Below are positions 35,174 to 44,602 of a stretch of 64,000 bases of DNA, piece by piece. The notes beneath the pieces are model-generated. The model was given only the letters and a program-made list of their open reading frames with translations. It was not told the DNA's origin and did no database searches. This stretch comes from SIG622 sp045600125 (GTDB lineage: Bacteria > Bacillota > Clostridia > Oscillospirales > CAG-382): positions 1 through 64,000 of the forward strand of contig JAZRXH010000105.1 in the NCBI GenBank assembly GCA_045600125.1. Direction: 5' to 3'. A program made the position numbers and the translations under genes. Each line of letters begins with the position of its first letter. The first letter of the stretch is position 1.

Positions 35174-35701
35174 TTATCCTTCGCCGTTTCCGTTTTCACT
35201 TTCGATTCTGACTGAATCTCCGTTTTCGCTCTCATTCTCATCCGCTTTTCCATCGGCAGTTATTTCAGCCGAGGCGATCACACGGACAGCGGAAATATTG
35301 ATCTTTCCGGCAAGCGCTCTGTCCACGCCGAAAAAGAGTCCGAAGAACGAGAGGACGAACACCGCCGCCGTCACGCCGTAAACGGCGGGCATACTGTCGG
35401 ACAGATTCTGCATGATAAAATATGCCGCAAAGCCGAGAAGGAGCGGCAGGATGAATACGCTGAAGGCGATGAGGATGCTCTTTCCGTCGGAGGAGAAGAT
35501 CTCCACCGTGTCCCCCGCCCCGGCGCCGCATTCGTTTTTTGCATCCGCCACCACCGCCTCGCACTTGTCGCAGGAGGCGATGACCGACGTTCCGCAGGAA
35601 TCCTTATGATGGCAGGAGCTGCACGCCGACTGCCGTATGATCTCGACCTTTACGGTGCCGTCTTCGGCATTCGCCGAAAGGACTTTTCCCATTTGTGTCA
35701 T
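35174..35701 (-). CDS. RseC/MucC-like SoxR-reducing family membrane protein
   Basis: The 175-residue protein has an N-terminal domain with the Cys pattern CSSCHHKDSC and a further CDKC pair (about residues 27-47), followed by two transmembrane helices (about 75-125) and a low-complexity acidic tail with repeated ESENG units. This matches the RseC/RsxC-associated family, which in proteobacteria touches SigE or SoxR reduction. In Clostridia it usually relates to Rnf-type redox, and no rnf gene is in the window. AAAAGGG precedes the ATG. Confidence 0.85.
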   Translation of the reverse strand: MTQMGKVLSANAEDGTVKVEIIRQSACSSCHHKDSCGTSVIASCDKCEAVVADAKNECGAGAGDTVEIFSSDGKSILIAFSVFILPLLLGFAAYFIMQNLSDSMPAVYGVTAAVFVLSFFGLFFGVDRALAGKINISAVRVIASAEITADGKADENESENGDSVRIESENGNGEG

Positions 35702-35764
35702 TGTTTTTTCCCTTTTCTTTTTCCTTTTTGATTTCGGTTTCCCGGTTCCCGGACAGGATCCTGC

Positions 35765-37402
35765 TTACTCTCCCCGCAAAAAACTGAGAGCCGCCCGGAT
35801 ACCGTCCACAGCGGCGCTTGTGATACCGCCGGCATAGCCCGCTCCCTCTCCGCAGGTAAATACGCACGGAAGTCCGCAGGCTCTGTAATCCTTTTCTCTC
35901 GGAAGCCGTATCGGCGAAGACGTTCTCGTTTCGGGTGCCGTCAGGATCGCCGAAGGAGAGGAAAAGCCTTTGATCTTTCCTTCAAAGTTCCGAAGACCCG
36001 CTCTGAGGGTCTTGCCGATATAGTCCGGGAAAACTCCGTCTATTTCGCAAAGCGCCGTCTTTCCCGTGTAGGTGGGCAGGACGTCGGATACCTCGTTCCT
36101 TCCGGTGCCGAGGAAGGAGCCGACTGTCTGTATCGGCGCCGCTCCGGTACTGCCCGCCGCAAGGAAAGCCCGGCGCTCGATGGAGGCCTGATACTCCATA
36201 GCTCGGAAAGGATCGTTCCCGAAGTCGGAGGCAGCCACCGAGACCGCAATGGCAGCGTTGGCATTGAAGCCGTCCCGGGCGGAATAACTCATGCCGTTGG
36301 TAACGATCGAATCCTTCTCGCTCGCCGAAGCGACCACCGTGCCTCCCGGGCACATACAGAAGGAATAGACAGCCCGCTCGTCAAAACGGGCGGAAAGCGC
36401 ATACTCGCCTTTCGGGAGCGCCGGATGACCGGCAAGCTCGCCGTAGAGCGAGGCGTCGATGTTCTTTTGCAGATGCTCGATCCGGACTCCCACCGAGAAG
36501 GGCTTCGCCGTCATGGCAAAACCGCTTCGGTAAAGCTCCCCGAAGGTATCCCGGGCGCTGTGTCCCACGGCAAGGAAAAGAGCGTCGGTACAGAGACTGT
36601 CCTTCTCCCCGTCGATTCCAACGGTGCAAAGGCGTCCGTCCGCCGAGAAACGCACCGAGGTAAGAGGCGAGCCGAAGCGTACCTCGCCGCCGAGGGCTAT
36701 GATCTCGTGTCGGATGCTCTTGACGATCTCCCGCAGCCTGTCGGTGCCCACGTGGGGCTTTGCCATGAACAGAATGCCGGGATCCGCCCCGTGAGAGGCA
36801 AAGGTCTCGAGAACGAAGGAGCACAGCGGATCGTTAATCCTCGTAAGGAGCTTTCCGTCGGAAAAGGTCCCGGCTCCTCCTTCGCCGAACTGTACGTTGG
36901 TATGCTCCGAGAGCTCTCCGGTCTGCCAGTATTTTTCGACCAGCTTCACTCGCTCGTCGGCGTCAAGCCCCCGCTCCAGAACGATGGGTCTTGCGCCCGC
37001 TCTTGCAAGGACAAGAGCCAGGAACATGCCGCAGGGACCGAAGCCGCAGATTACCGGGCGCATAACGCCACGGTATGCCGGGATATCCAGTTTTTCATCC
37101 GTGCAGAGAGCAACGTTCTCTTTTCGGCAAAGCGCAAGGATCTTATCCTCGGGAAGCGTATTGGCACGGCTGTCTTCCGGATAGGAAAAAGCGACGGAAC
37201 AGACGAAGAAGATGCCGCTTTTTCCGCTGTCCCTTGCGTCCACCGAGCGCTTGTAAAGGCGAAGGGAAGGCTTTCCGAAGGAGGAGAACGAGCGCAGCTT
37301 TTTCAGTTTTGATGCCGCCATGGCAAGAGCCGTCTCGTCATAGCCGCAGGTCTTTTCGGGCACAAGTGCCGTCTTCACGTTATGCAGTATAAAGGTTCGC
37401 AC
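35765..37402 (-). CDS. FAD-dependent protein, COG2509 family
   Basis: The 545-residue protein has an N-terminal domain of about 105 residues, then the dinucleotide-binding core VICGFGPCGMFLALVLARAGARPIVLERG, followed by GEGGAGTFSDGKLLTRI and FCMCPGGTVVASASE, hallmarks of the uncharacterised FAD-dependent dehydrogenases of COG2509. The C-terminus CGEGAGYAGGITSAAVDG closes the FAD site. Reaction and substrate are not known for the family. GTG 37402 is supported by GGGAGG 10 nt upstream and by the usual family N-terminus. Confidence 0.9.
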   Translation of the reverse strand: MRTFILHNVKTALVPEKTCGYDETALAMAASKLKKLRSFSSFGKPSLRLYKRSVDARDSGKSGIFFVCSVAFSYPEDSRANTLPEDKILALCRKENVALCTDEKLDIPAYRGVMRPVICGFGPCGMFLALVLARAGARPIVLERGLDADERVKLVEKYWQTGELSEHTNVQFGEGGAGTFSDGKLLTRINDPLCSFVLETFASHGADPGILFMAKPHVGTDRLREIVKSIRHEIIALGGEVRFGSPLTSVRFSADGRLCTVGIDGEKDSLCTDALFLAVGHSARDTFGELYRSGFAMTAKPFSVGVRIEHLQKNIDASLYGELAGHPALPKGEYALSARFDERAVYSFCMCPGGTVVASASEKDSIVTNGMSYSARDGFNANAAIAVSVAASDFGNDPFRAMEYQASIERRAFLAAGSTGAAPIQTVGSFLGTGRNEVSDVLPTYTGKTALCEIDGVFPDYIGKTLRAGLRNFEGKIKGFSSPSAILTAPETRTSSPIRLPREKDYRACGLPCVFTCGEGAGYAGGITSAAVDGIRAALSFLRGE

Positions 37403-37455
37403 GGCAAATGCCCTCCCGGATCGTCAGAAATGTCAAAACTGTTTGCTGCTGAGCT

Positions 37456-38898
37456 TTAATCCGCTGTCTTTTTTACGGCTTTCACATGGCAGAAATACTC
37501 GCCGGAAACACTGACCCGGTCGTCCTCACAGTGAACGGCAAGAGGCAGGTCGTACTCTCCCTCATTCCGGCAAGCCGAAGCGTCCGCCGTAGCGTATATG
37601 CCCTTCGCATCGAGGGCGGAAACGGCGGCGGGACTGCCCGCAAAGGTCATGCGCACCGGCTTTTCGTTCACCTCCACCGTCATGTCCTCGGGGACATTCA
37701 TGGGGAAGATATTCGATACGTTCAGCTCGGCGCTCACGTTTTCACGCATTTTCAGGCTCACCGTCACGGCGGTGGCGCCGCCTTCAAGGGTCACTCCGGG
37801 AGGGATGATGAGCTTCTTGGAGAAGCTGACGTCCCCGGCGATTTCCGAGGTATCAATGGTTTCGGTTTTAATTTCGCTTATCTTGTCAATCACATCCACG
37901 TTGCCGGAGATCATCGCCGTACCGAGGGAAAGACCCGCTTCGCACTTTTCCCCGAAGGTGTCGTCGTCAAAGGCGGGAAGGATCGGCACGGTCTTGCTCT
38001 TGGTGACGACCACCCGCACGTTCATTTCGGTCTTATCGGTCTTCACGTAGGCGTTGGAGTATTTCTCGCCGTCGGCATTCTCCAGTGTGATCTTGCCCTT
38101 GTATTCCACCGAGGAGCCGATGAGTCCGTCGAGGGACACGCCAACGGCGGCTCTCGTGATTTTCTCCAGCTCTGCTGCCGGACCCGTCACCCGCACGAGG
38201 TTCGATTCGGGGACAAGCTCGGAAATCTTCACGCTCATGTCGTTGGTGCCGCCGGAAAGAAGCTCCGGAACCACCGGCAGCTCCTTCTGCGCAGCGGTAT
38301 CGACGTACACCACCACCGTCTCCGGCACGATCTTCACGGCGCTGGAATTGCCGTTCACGTTGGAATTGATCCGAAGCGTGTGCTCACCCGACGACATGAT
38401 GTCCGAAAGGTCGGCGTAGGCAGTGACGTCCGCCATGCGAAGACCGTTCACCTCCCGGCGCTTACCGCTGACGGTCACGTCCACCGAGGCACCCGAGCCG
38501 GAGATCACGGTATAGCCCTGCCTCTCGATGCTCTGAGACCCCGAGAAGTCCACCGGGACGCCGTAAAACACCTTTTCATACTTCTCACTCTGCTCGCCCG
38601 AGGCGTAGAACCACACGAGCACCGCCGCAAAGACGCAGACGACCTTGGCAAAAAAGCTGCTGTACCGGCTCTTTTCCTTTTTGCCCTTCTCCATTTTTCT
38701 GCCGGTCTCGTCCCGTACGGAAAGATCCGGCTCCAGCTCGGTAAGATCCTCTTCGGAAACCTCGAGAAGCTCGTCTTCGATGCTTTCGGCGCGGTTTTCT
38801 TCGGAGTTTTCGTTATTTTCGTTGAGCTTTTCGTTTATCGTTTCGTTATCCTCAAAAGCGGGGATACCGTTCTCGTTTTTTCGGCTGTTGTCGCTCAT
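37456..38898 (-). CDS. cdaR: YbbR-domain protein CdaR
   Basis: The 480-residue bitopic protein has an acidic cytosolic N-terminus (about 80 residues, rich in Glu/Asn), one transmembrane helix (about 84-101, VVCVFAAVLVWFYASG) and an extracytoplasmic part of four YbbR repeats such as GVPVDFSGSQSIERQGYTV and VRVTGPAAELEKITRAAV. CdaR binds and tunes the diadenylate cyclase CdaA. It follows cdaA by 66 nt. glmM, the usual third gene, is not downstream. Confidence 0.92.
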   Translation of the reverse strand: MSDNSRKNENGIPAFEDNETINEKLNENNENSEENRAESIEDELLEVSEEDLTELEPDLSVRDETGRKMEKGKKEKSRYSSFFAKVVCVFAAVLVWFYASGEQSEKYEKVFYGVPVDFSGSQSIERQGYTVISGSGASVDVTVSGKRREVNGLRMADVTAYADLSDIMSSGEHTLRINSNVNGNSSAVKIVPETVVVYVDTAAQKELPVVPELLSGGTNDMSVKISELVPESNLVRVTGPAAELEKITRAAVGVSLDGLIGSSVEYKGKITLENADGEKYSNAYVKTDKTEMNVRVVVTKSKTVPILPAFDDDTFGEKCEAGLSLGTAMISGNVDVIDKISEIKTETIDTSEIAGDVSFSKKLIIPPGVTLEGGATAVTVSLKMRENVSAELNVSNIFPMNVPEDMTVEVNEKPVRMTFAGSPAAVSALDAKGIYATADASACRNEGEYDLPLAVHCEDDRVSVSGEYFCHVKAVKKTAD

Positions 38899-38964
38899 AT
38901 GTTTGTCGCTGACCGTCCTTTCTTCGGGAAGATACGGGGAATATCCCTCTTCTGCAAGACGCTT

Positions 38965-39873
38965 TTATTTGTCTTTACTCTTGTCTTTGTCGCCGTTTTG
39001 CTTTTTGTCCTTGAGGGACTTCGGAATCAGCTTTCCCAGCCTTGTGGCGGCGCTGTCTTTCAGCGAATCGTTTGAGGTGATGAGAAGCTCCTCCAGTTTG
39101 CTGATGAGGTCGCCCTTATTGAGGCCCCTTATGAGGTGCCCGTCGATGGCGATGGACACGGTGCCGGTCTCCTCCGAAACGACCACCACGGCGGCGTCGG
39201 AATTTTCGCTCATGCCGATGGCGGCACGGTGACGGGTGCCGAGGGTCTTGATGATGGTCTCGTTTTGGGAAAGCGGAAGGAAGCAGCCTGCGGCGCAGAT
39301 CCTTGCGTCTCTTATGACCATGGCTCCGTCGTGGAGCGGCGACTTATTGAAGAAAATATTGCGGATGAGGTACGCACTGGGATCGGCGTTCACCACCGTG
39401 CCGGTCTTGATGATATCCCCCAGCTTTGTCCCCCGCTCGAGCACGATCAGCGCACCGGTCTTCTCCTCGGAGAGATCCGCCACGGCGTCGGCGATGATGC
39501 CGATACAGCCGGAGGTCTGCTTTATGCGCTCGGAGTCCTTCCTGCCCTTGAGGCTGCGGAGCGGCTCGCCGCCCACCTTCTCAAGGAAGGAACGAAGCTC
39601 CGACTGGAACAGGATGATGAGTCCTATGATGCCCACCTGCACGATGTTGCTGATTATGTAATTCAGGGCGTACATATGGAGGAAGCTGGACAGCGCCATC
39701 ACGATGATGATGAACAGCACGCCGGTGGCAAGCCTTCCGGCTCTCCGCTCCCGCACGAACTTGTAGACGTAGTAAAACAGCACCGAAACGATGAGGATGT
39801 CGAGAAAATCGAATACTCCCATGCCGGATATCTGCCCCCCTATGTAGAAAAAGGCATTTTTGATGGATTCCAT
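38965..39873 (-). CDS. cdaA: Diadenylate cyclase CdaA
   Basis: The 302-residue protein has three N-terminal transmembrane helices (to about residue 95) and a DisA_N catalytic domain with both signature motifs, LHDGAMVI and GTRHRAAIG, so it should make c-di-AMP. The C-terminus is a charged Lys/Asp-rich tail. ATG 39873 is chosen because AAAGGG sits 12 nt before it; an ATG four codons upstream would abut the Shine-Dalgarno. Operon with cdaR, led by a SigA promoter about 135 nt upstream. Confidence 0.95.
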   Translation of the reverse strand: MESIKNAFFYIGGQISGMGVFDFLDILIVSVLFYYVYKFVRERRAGRLATGVLFIIIVMALSSFLHMYALNYIISNIVQVGIIGLIILFQSELRSFLEKVGGEPLRSLKGRKDSERIKQTSGCIGIIADAVADLSEEKTGALIVLERGTKLGDIIKTGTVVNADPSAYLIRNIFFNKSPLHDGAMVIRDARICAAGCFLPLSQNETIIKTLGTRHRAAIGMSENSDAAVVVVSEETGTVSIAIDGHLIRGLNKGDLISKLEELLITSNDSLKDSAATRLGKLIPKSLKDKKQNGDKDKSKDK

Positions 39874-40008
39874 ACCGTCTGCCATCCCTTTCCGAATTGC
39901 TTTTCCGCTGTATAGACTGTTCTTTTGCCCGTCCTGTACCCATTCCGTTTCTTCGCACGGATCGGGTACATAAGGGAAAAAGTCCCGAGTATAATATATA
40001 TTTTACAT

Positions 40009-40037
40009 ATTATAGCACAATATATTGTACAAACCAA
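40009..40037 (-). promoter_or_regulatory. cdaA-cdaR promoter
   Basis: On the minus strand TTGGTT (40037-40032), 17 nt, then TATAAT (40014-40009). The surrounding 60 nt are very AT-rich, with a second TATA-like box at 39989-39994. Confidence 0.6.
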
Positions 40038-40110
40038 CACTCTTTGGCAAAAAACTTGTGAACAACCTGAAAAAAACGCCCCGAAGTTCCGCAGCTCCTG
40101 CCTCTGCGGC

Positions 40111-40149
40111 AAAGAAAAAGCGGAGAGGAATATGCGTCCTCCCCGCTTT
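40111..40149 (-). terminator. Terminator downstream of the SDR gene
   Basis: AAAGCGG plus AGAGG (40117-40128) pairs with CCTCCCCGCTTT (40138-40149), with one mismatch. On the minus strand the stem runs into TTTTTCTTT (40119-40111). It separates the SDR gene from the cdaA promoter. Confidence 0.75.
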
Positions 40150-40204
40150 GATCCTTACCGTTTTTCTTTTCGCCGTAAGCGATTTCATTTCAGAGCCTTT
40201 TCAA

Positions 40205-40237
40205 AGTCTTCTCAGAGTCTTCTCAGAGTCTTCTCAT
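40205..40237. repeat. 11-bp tandem repeat, 3 copies, over the SDR 3' end
   Basis: AGTCTTCTCAG occurs twice and then AGTCTTCTCAT, spanning the SDR stop codon (40223-40225). The repeat unit itself encodes the terminal Arg-Arg-Leu-stop. Confidence 0.8.
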
Positions 40238-40981
40238 ATGGAAGCCGCCGTCGGCGTTGAAGACGGTGCCGGTGCCGAAATCAAAGGCGCCCGAGGCAAG
40301 AGAAGAGACCATTTTCGCAATGTCCTCGGGATAGCCCCAGCGCTTGATGGGAGTGATACCCTCGGCGATGAGACGGTCGTATTTTTCCTTGACGGCGCCG
40401 GTCATGTCGGTGCTGATGATGCCGGGACGCACCTCGAACACGGGGATGCCGTACTCGGCAAGGCGGTCGGCGAACAGCGTCGTCACCATGGTAACGCCCG
40501 CCTTGGAGATGCAGTATTCCCCTCTTGACGTTGACGAGGTATAGGCGGACATGGAGCCGATATTGACGATCCTCGGCGCATAGTCTTCGAGCTTCCCCAC
40601 GTTCTCCACCATGTAGTTTGCACAGAGCTGGGTGAGGAAGAACACGGCGCGCAGATTGGTGGCAAGAACGAGGTCGAAGCTGTCCTCGGTCGCCTCGAGG
40701 ATATCCCGCCGGACGGGAGGAGCGATGCCCGCATTGTTCACGAGAAGATCCAGTCTTCCCAGACGCTTTGCCTCGTCAAGAAGAGCCTCCCACGTGCTTC
40801 TTTCCTTGATATCGCCGGGAATGTACGAATAGTTTTCGCCGAAGATCCCGGCGTATTTTTGCTGTATATCCTCCCGATAGGAGGACGAGGTAACGATCAC
40901 GTGATAGCCGTCCTGAGAGAGCTTCTTCGCAATGCCGAAGCCGATGCCTCTCGAGGAGCCGGTGATGATGGCGGTTTTCAT
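40223..40981 (-). CDS. Short-chain dehydrogenase/reductase
   Basis: The 252-residue SDR has TGSSRGIG (residues 8-15), NNAG (82-85), catalytic S143, and YCISK with Y156/K160. The C-terminal FGTGTVFNADGGFHM is typical. It resembles 3-ketoacyl-ACP reductase/glucose-dehydrogenase types, but the substrate is unknown. AAAGGAAAG-like sequence precedes the ATG. It is 73 nt downstream of the old-yellow-enzyme gene and likely co-transcribed with it. Confidence 0.93.
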   Translation of the reverse strand: MKTAIITGSSRGIGFGIAKKLSQDGYHVIVTSSSYREDIQQKYAGIFGENYSYIPGDIKERSTWEALLDEAKRLGRLDLLVNNAGIAPPVRRDILEATEDSFDLVLATNLRAVFFLTQLCANYMVENVGKLEDYAPRIVNIGSMSAYTSSTSRGEYCISKAGVTMVTTLFADRLAEYGIPVFEVRPGIISTDMTGAVKEKYDRLIAEGITPIKRWGYPEDIAKMVSSLASGAFDFGTGTVFNADGGFHMRRL

Positions 40982-41054
40982 TTTTCAGTCTTTCCTTTCA
41001 TACGGTTCATTCGGTTTATGCGTTCATGCGTTTCCGCACGTTTCCGGGCGCAGA

Positions 41055-42398
41055 TCATGCTTTCCCGCTGTTCTTCAGAAATTCACGGTAAATCTTCCGG
41101 TAGCGCTCGTTCCGGACAATACAGCCGGAAAGGAGTCCGTTCTTTTTCAGCGTGGAACAGCCCGAGCAGGCAACACAGCATTTTTTATCCTCGAAGGTGC
41201 CCCCGAGAATATCTCTTGCCATGTCGGGATAAGCAAAGCTCATTCTTCCGAAGCCTACGAAATCGGTGTAATCCTCCTCAATCATTCCGGCGGCGGCATA
41301 GGGGGACTTCTCGCAAAGACCCGAAATACCGGTGTTCACGCAAAGGAGATCCGGAAACGCCTTGTGGATTTCCTTTGCCGCATTGAACATTCTCTCCTCG
41401 GCACGGAGCGCATTGGTGGGCGATACGTCGATGCCCTTGCGGTAGGGTCTCGACACGTCGGGATTGTAGTAGGGGCTTCCCACCGTGATGTTGAGAAGAT
41501 CTATATAATTTTTGATTATCGAAACAAGTTTTTTCGATTCGGTGAGATCGTATTTTTCGTGGTCTTCTTCGTTTGTGGCAAAGCAGGGCGAAAAACGGAA
41601 GCCGTCGTATACGTTCAGACGGCACACCCGGAGCACCTTTTCCGAGAGAACTCCGTCCACTTTTTTAAGAGTATCCACCAACAGCCTTATCCTGTTTTCA
41701 AAGGCTCCGCCGTACTCCCCTTCTCTGTCGGTGCAGGAAAGAAGCTCGGAATACAGATAGCCGTGACAGCACTTGATGTCTACGCCGTCAAAGCCCGCTA
41801 TTTCGGAAAGTCTTGCCCGATCCGCAAAGATACCGGGAAGAGAGGCAAGATACGCATCGTCGGCAATGCTGCTTTCCGCAAGAGGCGTTTTTTCGATTTT
41901 CGGAATATGGTGTGCCACGATGGGAGCGGGAGTCCCTTTCGGCTTCGAGTGCCTTCCGGAGTGGTTCAGCTGGATGAATACGACCGGCGAATAGCCGTTT
42001 GTCTTCTCGCATTCCTCTTTCATCGTGCGCACAAGGTCTGCGTATTGCGAAACGTTTTCTTCGGTGATCATCAGCTGATGGCGGTTGCTTCTGCCTTCGG
42101 GAAGCACCGATACCGCCTCCACCCAGATGATCCCGGCGCCGCCGCGGGCAAGCGCCTTATACCGCTCGAAGGTGATCTCGGTGGGATTTCCGTTTTCGTC
42201 GGCGTCCTGCCCTTCCATGGGCTGATAGACGATGCGGTTGGGAGCCGTAAAAGCCCCGATCCGCACGGGACTGCCGAGAACCGACATATCCTCGGAATAG
42301 GGTATGTATACGCCTTCTCTCGACTCCTTCTCAAACTCGGTTCCCCGGAGAATGGAGGCATAAAAATCGGCATTCGACTGCGATGCGAGTTTTTTCAT
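41055..42398 (-). CDS. Old-yellow-enzyme-type NADH:flavin oxidoreductase with Cys cluster
   Basis: The 447-residue protein has the FMN TIM barrel of the OYE family (PNRIVYQPMEG, VFIQLNHSGRH, GFDGVDIKCCHGYLYSEL). It ends with a Cys-rich segment, CCVACSGC then CIV about ten residues later, corresponding to the 4Fe-4S site of 2,4-dienoyl-CoA reductase-type enzymes. The FAD/NAD(P)H half that normally follows is absent, so electrons must come from a separate protein. AAAGGGAAAAAC precedes ATG 42398. The divergent flavoprotein gene may encode a partner (inference). Confidence 0.9.
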   Translation of the reverse strand: MKKLASQSNADFYASILRGTEFEKESREGVYIPYSEDMSVLGSPVRIGAFTAPNRIVYQPMEGQDADENGNPTEITFERYKALARGGAGIIWVEAVSVLPEGRSNRHQLMITEENVSQYADLVRTMKEECEKTNGYSPVVFIQLNHSGRHSKPKGTPAPIVAHHIPKIEKTPLAESSIADDAYLASLPGIFADRARLSEIAGFDGVDIKCCHGYLYSELLSCTDREGEYGGAFENRIRLLVDTLKKVDGVLSEKVLRVCRLNVYDGFRFSPCFATNEEDHEKYDLTESKKLVSIIKNYIDLLNITVGSPYYNPDVSRPYRKGIDVSPTNALRAEERMFNAAKEIHKAFPDLLCVNTGISGLCEKSPYAAAGMIEEDYTDFVGFGRMSFAYPDMARDILGGTFEDKKCCVACSGCSTLKKNGLLSGCIVRNERYRKIYREFLKNSGKA

Positions 42399-42494
42399 GT
42401 TTTTCCCTTTCATTCAGATAAATCCGTAAACAGAGTCTGTTCTTCGCCCTGCGGCACCGCCTGCCGCCCATTTTGAAAGTTCATGATTTGTCTG

Positions 42495-42523
42495 TTTACT
42501 TTTAACCGTACTTGGTGTATAAT
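42495..42523 (+). promoter_or_regulatory. Promoter of the flavoprotein/MFS pair
   Basis: TTTACT (42495-42500), 17 nt, TATAAT (42518-42523). An overlapping minus-strand TATAAT (42537-42532) could serve the OYE gene. The flavoprotein start lies 165 nt downstream, leaving a long leader in which no clear structure was found. Confidence 0.6.
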
Positions 42524-42688
42524 CCCATTATACAATAGATTTTCCGGCATTTATATCACATTTCATCACAAAAATATAACTTTTTTATCATCGGTCAAAA
42601 ACTCGCTCCCCCGGACTCTTTTCCGGGATCGGGAGATGCGAGGAACCCTGACAAAAAAGTCAGCATACGGAAGGAAGAAGATCGAAAA

Positions 42689-44566
42689 ATGGCACAAGAG
42701 ATGAAAACCCATACCTTCGGGACGGTCATCGTCGGAAGCGGCTGTGCGGGGCTTGCCTGTGCGGATGCGCTGTACGATCTCGGCGTGCGGGATGCCGTCC
42801 TCGTTACCGAGGGTCTCGCCATGGGCACCTCCATCAACACCGGCTCGGACAAGCAGACCTATTACAAACTGTCGCTTTCCGGCGGCGAACCCGACTCGGT
42901 ATACGACATGGCGAAAACGCTGTACGCCGGAGGCTGTATGGAAGGCGAGCACGCTCTCATCGAGGCGGCGTACTCCGCAAAGGCGTTTTACAAGCTCGTT
43001 TCCATCGGCGTTGATTTTCCGAAGAACGAATACGGGGAATACGTGGGCTACCGCACCGACCACGACGTGCGCCGCAGAGCCACCTCCTGCGGACCTCTCA
43101 CCTCGAAGTTTATGGCGACAAAGCTTGCCGAGCGCATAAAGGAGCGGAGCATCCCGGTCTTTGAGGGGCTTCGCACCGTCAAAGTCCTTGTCGGCGGCAA
43201 AAAGGCAAGAGGCGTTCTGTGCGTGGACGACGACGGAAACACGGTGCTGATAAAGAGCCGTCACGTCGTTCTTGCCACCGGCGGGGAAAGCGGCGTATAC
43301 GCCTCCAGCGTTTACCCGAAGTCCCAGACCGGCTCTCTGCATCCGGCGCTCAGCGCCGGCTGTTCGGCGGTGAACCTGACCGAGTGGCAGTACGGCATCG
43401 CCTCCACCGATTTCCGCTGGAACCTTTCCGGCACCTACATGCAGGTCATTCCGAGATTTCTGTCCAAAGGAAAAGACGGAGAATACCGGGAGTTCCTTTC
43501 GGCATCGGAGACCCACGGCGTATACGATCTCATCTTTGAAAAAGGATACAACTGGCCCTTCTCCCCGGCAAAGCTTGCGGGGAAAAACCGGAGCTCCCTC
43601 ATCGACATGGCGGTATACAACGAGCGCCTTGCGGGGCGTGAGGTCTATCTCGACTACACAAGAGAGCCGGAGGGCTTCTCCTTCGGTCTTCTCGGAGAAG
43701 AGGCCGCCGAGTACCTCACAAAGAGCGGCTGCGCTTCTCTTTCCACCCCCATCGCAAGGCTCCGAGCCATGAACGAGCGGGCGTACCGGCTGTACCTCGA
43801 CAACGGCATCGACCTTGAAAGGGACTATCTGAAAATCGACGTCTGCGCCCAGCACTGCAACGGAGGTCTTTCGGTGGATTCCCACTATATGTCAAGGGAA
43901 ATCGAGGAGCTTTACTTCTGCGGCGAGTGCTCCGGCACCTTCGGTATTGCCCGTCCGGGCGGTACGGCGCTGAACAACACGCAGGTCTCCGCCATGCGAG
44001 CCGCCGAGAGCATTGCAAAGAAAGAGGTGTCGGACGTTCTCAATGACACCGAAGCGTTCTCTCTCTGCAAGGACACGCTGGCTCTTCTTTCCTCTCTTAC
44101 GAGAGAAGGAGGAAAAAAGGCAACGGCGACCGAGCTTCTCGCCTTCCGAAAAGAGATCGGCGTGATCATGTCGGAGTACTGCGCCTTTGTGCGGAGTGCC
44201 GAAAACGCGGAAACGGCGCTCGGGCTCCTTCGTGCGCTTCAGAAGGTATTCCCGGAAAGGAACCGCTGTGAAAAGCCGCTTCTCAAGGAAGCGATGATCA
44301 ACTACGATATCCTGCATTCCGCCATCGCCATAGCGGCAAGTCAGAAGCACTACTGCGAGAGCGGCTTCGGAAGCCGGGGCAGTTTCCTTGTGAAAAATAA
44401 AGACGGCGCTGTCGTCCCGGACACCGGTGACCATGAGACCCTCTTCCGTCTGTTTTGGGACGGCGAAGACGCCATGTCCTTCCGCATCGTATCCGACCGT
44501 GTATCCCCTCTTCCCGACAGCGAGCAGTGGTTTGAAACGGTCTACAACGCTTACTACGAAGAATAA
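42689..44566 (+). CDS. FAD-binding fumarate reductase/aspartate oxidase-like flavoprotein
   Basis: The 625-residue protein has an N-terminal FAD motif VIVGSGCAGLACADAL, a capping domain and the LHPALSAGCSAVNLTEWQYG and CNGGLSVDSHYMSREIEELYFCGE segments of the succinate dehydrogenase/fumarate reductase flavoprotein superfamily. The C-terminal helical region after about residue 430 is long. There is no signal peptide and no heme motif, unlike periplasmic fumarate reductases. Substrate unknown; likely reduction or dehydrogenation of an unsaturated acid. GGAAGGAAG precedes the ATG. 36 nt before an MFS gene. Confidence 0.88.
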   Translation: MAQEMKTHTFGTVIVGSGCAGLACADALYDLGVRDAVLVTEGLAMGTSINTGSDKQTYYKLSLSGGEPDSVYDMAKTLYAGGCMEGEHALIEAAYSAKAFYKLVSIGVDFPKNEYGEYVGYRTDHDVRRRATSCGPLTSKFMATKLAERIKERSIPVFEGLRTVKVLVGGKKARGVLCVDDDGNTVLIKSRHVVLATGGESGVYASSVYPKSQTGSLHPALSAGCSAVNLTEWQYGIASTDFRWNLSGTYMQVIPRFLSKGKDGEYREFLSASETHGVYDLIFEKGYNWPFSPAKLAGKNRSSLIDMAVYNERLAGREVYLDYTREPEGFSFGLLGEEAAEYLTKSGCASLSTPIARLRAMNERAYRLYLDNGIDLERDYLKIDVCAQHCNGGLSVDSHYMSREIEELYFCGECSGTFGIARPGGTALNNTQVSAMRAAESIAKKEVSDVLNDTEAFSLCKDTLALLSSLTREGGKKATATELLAFRKEIGVIMSEYCAFVRSAENAETALGLLRALQKVFPERNRCEKPLLKEAMINYDILHSAIAIAASQKHYCESGFGSRGSFLVKNKDGAVVPDTGDHETLFRLFWDGEDAMSFRIVSDRVSPLPDSEQWFETVYNAYYEE

Positions 44567-44602
44567 GGTTATCCGCCCTTCTTCATTTCCCGAGGTCCAT
44601 CC

